A DNA stretch of 13,500 nucleotides from Neocallimastix lanati (nom. inval.) (lineage: Eukaryota; Neocallimastigomycota; Neocallimastigomycetes; Neocallimastigales; Neocallimastigaceae). The stretch lies in contig JACVTC010000007.1 in the NCBI GenBank assembly GCA_016946835.1, positions 751,501 to 765,000 on the forward strand, in the 5' to 3' direction. Numbering within the stretch: the first letter of the stretch is position 1; every line of letters starts with the position of its first letter. The notes under the pieces were generated by a model. The model saw only the letters and a program-made list of their open reading frames with translations. It was not told the DNA's origin and did not search any database. Positions 1 through 9,800 of the stretch are shown in pieces. The position numbers were made by a program, and so were the translations under genes.

Positions 1-190
1 TTTTGGTCAATTAAGCTTAAATCAAATTTACTAATTCCAGTATTTAAATTATTATAATTAGTTATTAGTAAATAAATTTATATAATATAATAAAAAAAAA
101 TAAAAAAATAAAAAAAATAAAAAAAATTAAATAAATAAGTAAATAAATTATTAAATCAATAAATCAATAAATAAAATGAAAAATTGATTT

Positions 191-388
<198 letters not shown>

Positions 389-628
389 TGAAAAATTGTT
401 TCAACAAATTAATGATAAAATAAACAATTTTTTTTTAAAAAAATAAATTAAATTCAATTGAATAATAACAATTATTAATTAAATATTTAATTTATTTTAA
501 AAAGTTTAAAGTTAAAAAATAAATATTATTAGAAAATTTTAAAGAACGTAATTACCTTATATATATTAGAAATTAAAAATTATTATCAATAAAAAATCAA
601 TTTATTAATAATTATAAATAAAGAAGTG

Positions 629-677
629 AAGATATTCATTATAATTTATTATTAACTTATTAAAAGATGAATATCTT
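629..677. repeat. Inverted repeat upstream of CFAP54
   Basis: Arms AAGATATTCAT (629-639) and ATGAATATCTT (667-677) are perfect 11-bp complements around a 27-nt A/T spacer. The right arm contains ATG AAT ATC TTT TAA (667-681), a four-codon upstream ORF if this lies in the transcript. Position 66 bp before the start codon allows either a DNA operator-like site or a 5' UTR hairpin. Confidence 0.7.
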
Positions 678-743
678 TTAATAATATTACTTTTTTTTTT
701 TTTTATTTTGTTATTATAAATTAAACTTTTTATATAATATAAA

Positions 744-820
744 ATGATCAGCTTTAAAAATAAAGAAATACAAAATGACAAACTCTTTGACGTTATGGAG
801 TTAGATCAATTGAATTCAGA
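744..820 (+). CDS. CFAP54: CFAP54 exon 1 (residues 1-25 plus two bases of codon 26)
   Basis: A short first exon beginning MISFKNKEIQNDKLFDVMEL and ending with GA of a split Glu codon. Left unspliced, the frame would stop at a TAA four bases after the exon end, overlapping the GTAATT donor. Splicing to 948 restores GAA and joins the long downstream frame without a shift. The start context is AAAATG. An upstream in-frame TAA at 735-737 limits extension unless another 5' exon exists. No recognisable domain. Confidence 0.65.
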
Positions 821-3800
821 GTAATTTTTATATATTAATAGATAATTTATAAAATATTGATATAATTATATTTTGATATATATTTTAATTTTAAAAATAT
901 AATATATTTTAAAAAAAAAAAATAATACATACATTTTAATTCAAAAGAAAATTGAAAGGATGGTATAATGGCTACAAAAAATATGCTATAGATCAATATA
1001 TTGCATATAAATCATTGAGTCCAATAAAACGATCAAAAGCAAGGAAAAAATTAATGTTGACAAATTTTAGAAATTTAATAAAAAATTTTATATATAAATT
1101 AGAAAAAATTTTTGCTATACAACAACTAATTAACTTAATAGAATTATTTATTAGAGATGAAGAACTTATTAATTATGCTGATAGTATGCTTTTTCGTCCA
1201 GTGGAAAAAATTTATGACAGTATTTCTGAAAAAACAGAGGAATTATTGTTATTGAAAGAACGATTAAAAATGGATTATATATATATAAGATATTATACTG
1301 CCTTTCAAAATAATTCATTACAAATAGGGTCAGTTCAAGAAAATAATAATAATATTGGTACAATGGGTGGAATAATGGATGAATTGAAAAATAATATAAA
1401 AGAATACATTAAAAATAATGATTCAAAAGAAAAAATATTTTTATCACTTATAAGAATTAAGCAAATTAATGATAGTTTATGCAATTCTGCTAATGATAAA
1501 GTAATTCTTTTTTTTTTTTTTTGTAGTAATATTAATAATGAAAAAATATTCTAGTTGTTTAATTTAATTTATTTATTTATTTATATAAATTTAAATTTAT
1601 TTTTTAAACTTATTTTCAATTGAAAAATGTAAGATTATTGCCAATTCTATATGGATTAATAAGGTATTAATTAAATATTTATATTCAGATTCGATAAGTT
1701 TTCAAACTTTTTTATTTGAATGTACATATACTACTTATAAATTATACATTACAAGATATGATAATGTTATTATTATGGATGATTTAAATAAAGAAAGATT
1801 TAATGGTGATATATCTTTAAATAATCTTAAAGATGATGAAGAAAATATTGATAATAGGAAAAAAAAATTGTTGAAGGAAGTTGGTGATTTTATTTTTTCG
1901 GTTTTAAAATATTTTGAAAATATGTACAAATCAACAGATAATAAAATTTTAAAAGAACTTTTTGTTAAATACATAGCTTGGTATAAAATATTTTTATTTA
2001 ATCATCAAATGAATTTATTATATAATGAAATTCCATTAATTAATAGTGAAAATGAATTTAATACAAATATATCAGATGATTTTAGACAAATATATAGAGA
2101 AGTAATGGCTAATAAACATGAATATTTAGATAAAAATAAAATTTTAAATAGAAATAATACGAAAGCTGATTATGAAGATTATGTAGGACTATGGTGTAAA
2201 AGTTTTGAAATAGAGAATAGAGATATTCTTGAAAAAAGAAAAGATACATATAATTTTTATTTTTCAGATGATACATCTATTTTTTATATGAAAATTTCAG
2301 AAAAAGTAGATTTTAAAGAAGATGAACTTAACGAGGAATTTGAAATGGATGAAGAAGAAGAAGAAGTTAGGGGAAGAAGTAAGACTAGAAGTAATAAAAA
2401 TTTTAAAATAAGTGGAAACAATAGTAAAAGTAGCAGTAAAAGTAAAAGTGAAAGTATTAGCAAAAGTCGAAGTCATAGCTGTAGTAGAAGTAGAAGCGCT
2501 AGTTGTGGTAAATATAGCGAAAAGGGAAAAGAAAAAAAGAATAAGACTTCAAAAAATAATAAAATGCCAAGAAGAATAAGTAAAAAATTTGAATACACAA
2601 AATTAAGAGATCCATTACCATACGAGAAAAAATTAAATGAAGTATCATATGTTATCATGAAAATGTTGCTCTATTGGAAAAGTGATAAAGATAGGTTATA
2701 TGTTATGCTAAAAGCATTACCAAGTTTTACCGATATTAATATTAATTATAGGCATGGTAAAAATCATACAACATTAACAACATATGGTTATACTATTCTT
2801 TCTATTATATATATTTCATTGGATTTGATTTCTTTGAGAGAAGGAATGACAATATTTAATGAAAAAGTTGAATCTTTAAAAGAAAATGGAAAGGTAATTA
2901 TATGTCAAGCATTTGAAAATATTGAAATAGATAATATTGTAACCAATATCAATGAAAAACATATTCCTATAAAATATATTATTTATTTATGGCAAATATT
3001 ATTTCAACTAATGGAATGGTCATTATTTTTAAAAATATCTCAAATTATTCAGAGGTATTATGAAATTTATAATGATAATGAAGATGCTGAATATAAAGAA
3101 TTATTCCATTTGGAATGGAATGTATATATAAATATAGCAAATTATTTGCTCAATGTAGAAAAGAAAGATAATGATAGAAAAGATGAAAATAAAAAAGATG
3201 ATAATAAAAAGAGAAATAGTAATCCAAATGGTAGAAGATTTAGTGGATTCCTTAGAGGATTAAATTTTACTCATAAAGAAAATAAAAAAACTAATAATAA
3301 AAGTATTATAGAAAATGCTTTTGATATCAAATTGTTTGATAATTTAAAAAACGATGTTACAGAGGAAGAATTAGAAATTACTATTAGTAATTTAAAATTT
3401 GGTGTTCATACACTATATAATTATATTAAGTTTGCTATTGAAAATCAAATGGGTTGTATTTTTAATATAAATACTTTTATAAGAATTATTTGGCATTATT
3501 GTATAAGACTTTTTCCGGAAAATCAAAATTTCAAATGTATATGTAATAAAAATGTAATTGTAATTGTTAAACTTATTATTATATGCATAGATCTTTATAG
3601 GAAATATTACTATTCATATATTAACCCAGTTATGTACTGCAAAATTATTCAACAATATATTTTAATAACATTAAATAATAATTATGATTATGATGCTAAT
3701 GAAGTTATTAAAAGAATTAAGGTAAATATTAAAAATATTGATGCTTGTTTATATAGTGCTAGAGGAACATCTCATATTTATCATTCATTATCATATAATC

Positions 3801-6800
3801 CATCTGTTTTTGGCTCACAATTTGAATATATGACTCTTTCAGCTTCTAAATCACCTAAAAAAAAGGAAATTATTCATTCATTAATACATAAAAAATATGT
3901 AATGTACAGCCTTATGTTTCGAATTGCAATTCTTGATAAAAGAAAAGAATATTATATTGAAAAGAGAAAGAAAGAAAAAGAATACTTTGATGTTTATAAA
4001 AAAAAATTAACCTCATATCCTGAATTTATGTCAAAACCGACTCCTTCAATATTAGATACTTATTGCGGGAAAAATAATTATTTGAAGAGTTTATTCCATT
4101 TACAATTTACGATAGCTTTAAAAGATTATTTAACAAAATCTCAAAAAGAATCTTTATTATTTTCTGCATTATCCTATTTACAAACTACTCATTCAGAAGA
4201 GAGTATTTTAATTAAACATGCATATTTAAATTCTGAAAATATGCACAATAATATTGATAGAAATATATGTCCACCTCCGATCTGTATTAAAAGAAATAAT
4301 AATTCATTGGTATTTAAACCTCTACCCCCAAGAAATAAAAATATTAAACCTTTTTATTATAAGATATTTTGTAAATCAAGTGATATTGGAAATGTAACTT
4401 TGAGTGATTGTTCCTATACTGGAACAGATGAATTTATATTAAATAAAAAAAATGAAACAGAAATTATTATTAGTGGATTAACAGAAAATCAAAAATATAT
4501 AGTTGCAGTAGCAGCTTATGATGAAAATAAAAATTTATTATGTGGCAGAATAGGTGCTCAAACTACTCCAATTCTAGTAGCTTATCCTTTACCACTATTA
4601 ATTAATTTAAGTTATTTAGGACAATATTCAAGTACAGAAGGAATAGAAAATTGCACACCGTGTTTTGAACATTGTTTATTTGACTATTTTGTGGAAAGTC
4701 TTTGTGATGAATCATCATTAATATATCCATTTTCAAAAGAGTCATATTGGATTAAAAAGGTAATTATATAAAAATTATATAAAATATATTTCATATTATA
4801 TATAATATCATACTAATTTTTATTTATTAAATGTAATAAATTAATATTTAGAATTCTTCATTTACATTGAATGATAATCATCTAGTTTATTCAACAGAAT
4901 CTCTAATTAAAAATTTTATTTCAATTTTAATGATAAACACAAAATTATCAAGTGAAAAAATGGATAAAGAAGACGATTTTGATTATTTAAATGAAGTTAG
5001 TATTAATAAAAAATGGGTAATTAAAAAACTAAAATTATGTCAAAGATTTTTAATTTGTATGGAATTGTCTAATAGAATTAAAAATAAACAATATTTAGTA
5101 TCTACAATGCTTCTTTGCTATCATACTGTTATTCCATTTTTAAATTTTGATAATCCACCTGAATTCGTTATTCATGTATTGATGAAATGCCACACTGTTT
5201 TTATGGATCGTGAATCTTTTGATGATAGTACAGTGGATTATATTTATAATAATTATTTCGTTTCATTAACACATACTTTAATTTACTTTTTAAATCAATG
5301 GAAATTGAGAGATGAATTATTTTTAATTTGTAGAAACACGCTTAATTTAATTAATTCTGTTATTAATAAAAATGATAGACTGATTCCTAGTAATAATGCT
5401 ATAGATCATTTATGGGGTCCTAGAATAGATAAATTTAAGAAAGCTCATCATTCTAAAAAAAGGGGAGTTGGTCAAGCAGATTATATATATTATATAGTAA
5501 GTTCAATTTTTAAAAGTGATAAATTAACTGAAAATCCATCCACCATGGTAAATTTAGCAGACTATGCTGAATTTATATCACAGATAAATGGATTAAATAT
5601 TACAGGAGAAAGAAAAGGATTATCTGAAAATTATACAACAATGTCAGATATTGAATATGCCATTCATATTAACTCATTAGATTATATGTATTTAGAAATT
5701 AATAAATATAAAAAATCTAAAAGATATTTAGAAATGATTTATAAATTATTATCAGAAGCATTTAAAAGAGATGAATTTGAGTTTATTTACAAAGTATATT
5801 ATGAAGTTATGGAATGGTTAAATAAAAGAAACTTTTATCTTCTTCATGCTAATGAAATTAATGATCCAGAGGTTCAACAAGTTTTCAAAAAAATAAAGGG
5901 TAGACAACGTTCCATTTTTAAACCAAAAGTTGATGAAAATCAAAAGAAAAGGAGTAGAAGGTCATCTTCTGTAGGTTCAAGAAATTCTAGAAGTTCTTCT
6001 GCAGGAAGATCATCACCTTCACAGAGTGGAGAACGTGACAATATTAATAATTTATCAGATGAAAATAATAGTAATAAAAGTAAGAACAAAGATAAAAGCA
6101 ATAAAGGTAAAAGTAATAAAGGTAAAAGTAAAAGTAAGAGTAAAAGTAAGAGTAAGAGTAAGAGTAAGAGTAGCGCTGAGAATAATTCAAGTTCTCAGAA
6201 TCCGGATTTCAAAAGTTTACATCAAAGAAGTACGTCGTTTGATGATAAATGGAATAAATATAATGAGGAAAAGAGATCATCATCATTTCATAATAATAAT
6301 GAATTTAAAAGAAATCGTTCACATAGCCAGGATATACAATACAGTTATAATAAGTATAATGAAAAAAAGTCCAGTAATGAAAAAGTTGACATAAATAAAG
6401 AAATTGCTGAACGAGAAAGAAAAGTAAAAGCCGGAACTGTACTAGCAAATAAACTTGGCATATTTTGGCGTAATCAAATGTATAAAAAAAAATTACATGG
6501 ACTATTAAATTATGAATATTTCTTCCTCTCAATGATTCATTATGTAACAACTATTTCCATTTCAAGAATTTTAGAGAAAGAAATTATGACTACAGAAGTA
6601 AAAGATCCTACACTTGCGATAAGAAATTTTAGTTTAGATATGGAAAATTATTATTCTACAGGCTATATATATGAAATATACGAAAAAAAAGTTGAGGAAA
6701 TTGATACTAAAGAGAGAAGAGATAGCAAAGAAATAAAAAAAGAAAAAGATAAAGAACTAAAGCCTAGTAAAAGCAAACAGATTGTTGACATTGAAAAATA

Positions 6801-9800
6801 TGGTAAGGAATTACTGGAATGCTATGTTAAAAGTATGATTACATCATCACGTTCTAAAAATTGGAATGTCTTACTTTTAAGTTTCTATCAGCTCTGGAAT
6901 TTTATTGGGGATATGAGAAAGCTAGACATATTAAATACGAAATATTGGAGAATGGAATCGTGGAAACCATTTTATAGAGTTTCAATTGAATTACTTAAAT
7001 TTTTAGAAACTCACTATTCTGATAGTAGTGAATGTATTAAAAAAGTTGATCTCCTTGAAATGAATAAAAGTGATAGAAAAAAAGTTATACGATTTAAATA
7101 TGTTAATCGTTGGGGATATAATTCAGACATTATTTTAAATATTCAATTAATTGTTAAATTCTTTATTGATACAATAGAATTTTTATATTACAGTGAAAGA
7201 TACTTTTTAGTAATATCATTTGGCATTCAAATTAATAATTATTTTGAAAATTCACTAACAGAAATATTATCAAATATTATGTGGGAATCTATGAAACAAT
7301 TTAATATGAAAAATCCATATAATCCTATTACTTTACCTGAAATATACGAGAAAAGTATTTCTATTCCTAATGATTTAAAGTCTCTTAAATATCAACTTAT
7401 TAATTGTAAGGGAAGCTTTATTAAATTTATTTATGCAAAATATACAAAAAATTCAGATGATCCCTTGATTCTTTTAAGGAAAAGTATATTAAATTATGAA
7501 AAATTAATTAAAAATTCAAAAGAAAAAGACGATTATTTTGTAACTTCATCAGCCTATTCTGATTTAGGAGATTTACTTTATGAAAGTGGTGATATTGATT
7601 CAGCTGGTCTATTTTGGTCAAAATCCATTGATAGCATATTTAAAAAGAAAATGGTTGTTGCCTCAATTAATGAATTATATGAAGAAATTAAAAATTTTAG
7701 TACTACTGCAATTTTAAAAATGTTTAATAATTCTGTTTATACCCTTATTTTAACTGGTTTTCAATTGGCAAAACTTTCTTCTTATTGTTTTAATTCAAAT
7801 TTAAATGCAAAACTTAATATTAGTCTGTGCTCAGCATTGCTTCTTTCGAAAGTTCTCTATACTTATATCAGTGAACCGCATTCACCAAAAAAATTTATTT
7901 TTATACCAAGTAAAACTACTAAAATTATCAATGTTATTTCAGAATTTTTCAAGGATCAAAGCTCCAACTTTATAAAATTATTAAAGAATATAATTATAGA
8001 TTTAGTGAGTAATGATTTTATCGGTTTAGCTATTCCTTTGTTAGCTCTCCAATTAATTATAGCAATTAATAGTTGTAGAAGTTTGAGAGATGTAATTTTT
8101 GTGAAATTAATGTATGCAAAAGTTTTAATTAAATGTGGTTATATAAACGAGGGTCTTCATTATTTATGCAATGTTATTTCTGGAAAAGGAATATTTGATT
8201 TAAATCCATTAAATAGTTTAAATAATAAAGGAAACACCATGAATAATATAATTGGTTCTTCTTCCAGTAGTAGTTTCTATGGTACTAGTACTATTTTTAA
8301 TGTCAATTATAATAATATGGAAGGCTTATATGAAACAAAAAATATAAATTGTATAAAGTTATTATTATATACTAAATTTAATGATCGTCTTATTTCACAA
8401 TACGGAAAAATGATGGCAAAAGTTATTGATTTTGAAAGAATAACATGTATTATTGAAATTTTCAATCTTTATCATGGAAATTTCGTCTACTTTGATCCTA
8501 TTAAAGATATTAATGATCATTTATCAGCAGGAGAACAAAATGCATTTGATATTAAAACTATTAAAAGTCGTATATCCAAAAATATTCTTGGTATCGAAGA
8601 AATTAATAGAAGTAAATCCATTAGAAAAGATTCATCATCTGAATCCAAAAGAAAGAAAAGTATAACGTTTAAAACAGAAAAAAATAAAACTCAAATTATC
8701 AAAAATAACAGCAATAAAAGTTTTGATAATATTGAAAATGATAATAATGAAAATGATAATGATAATAATAATAAGGAAAGTGATAATGAAATTAATGCTG
8801 AAATTAATCCTGGAAATAAAACTGAAAATAACAAAAATACTATTAAAGTTAAAAATAATAATGAGAATGGTAGTTCTAATGATTTAAACAATGAAAATAA
8901 TATTAATCAAGATACTACCACTGTAACTGATGAAATAGAAGGGGATATTAACGAAATAATTGATGAACCCAAAAAATCTAAAAGTTCATCAAGACCTAAT
9001 AGTTCAAATTCAAAATCTTCTGAAAATGAAGGTCATTCAAATTCATTAAACAGTAATATTCGCTCTCGTAATAAATATTCGATTGAAAAAAATGAAAGAG
9101 CTATTATTTTAAAATATATTGAAGATACTATTTATCATTATTTAAATGAAGTCTACAATGAAACCAAAATGGATGATAAACCATATCGTCCATTTCAAAT
9201 AAACTTTTTCTCTTTTTGTATTTTAAAATTAGTAGATATATATAGATTTTTGGATAAAAATAGAAGATCTGTCAATCTTTTATTGTCATTAAGCGATTTT
9301 TTAAATAAAAAAGTAAATAGTATTTCTGAATATTTAGATAGTATTAAAATAGAAGATAACAGCATGGATGAAACAGTTGATTATTTAATTGATAGGAAAA
9401 TATATGAAGAGAGTCTTCTTGTAGATATTTTTACTGGGCCAATGCTGTGGCTAGAAGTAAAGAAGCAAACTGCTATAAATGCATTAGTAATATGTGATTA
9501 TAATTATGCATTGATGATCTCAAAAAGTGGTTTAAAAGATGCCACCACATGTAAATCTTCTAATTATAAATTGGAGTTCTTAAAAATAATTATATGCTCA
9601 AAAATTTCTTTACATAGTAAAAGTGTTAAAAAATATGTTAGTAGATTTGAAGAAATTCTAATGTCATCAAATTTAACATTGAAATCAAAATTTGATGGAT
9701 ATATCTTCTATTTTGATGTTACTTCCAAATTAAATATAAATACCTATGAAGAAATTTTAAATAGTCGGGTCGTCGAAAATTATTTCTATGACTTAGTAAT

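Noticed and set aside
24-40. TTTACTAATTCCAG at the left edge looks like a branch site plus acceptor of an upstream gene's last intron
   Set aside because: The branch-to-acceptor distance is very short and the following sequence gives only a few codons before a stop; no recognisable protein.
2369-2530. Interpreting the Arg/Ser-rich block as evidence for an SR splicing factor
   Set aside because: No RNA-recognition motif nearby, and the surrounding protein matches CFAP54.
1775-4771. A stand-alone 998-residue protein starting at ATG 1775
   Set aside because: The frame is open with protein-like sequence upstream of this ATG back to 1595, and its end (VII then TAA) lies in intron 3; homology continues in the next frame.
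6026-6394. Plus-strand 122-residue frame with KVRVKVRVRV repeats
   Set aside because: Frame-shifted reading of the AGTAAR array in CFAP54; no independent coding evidence.
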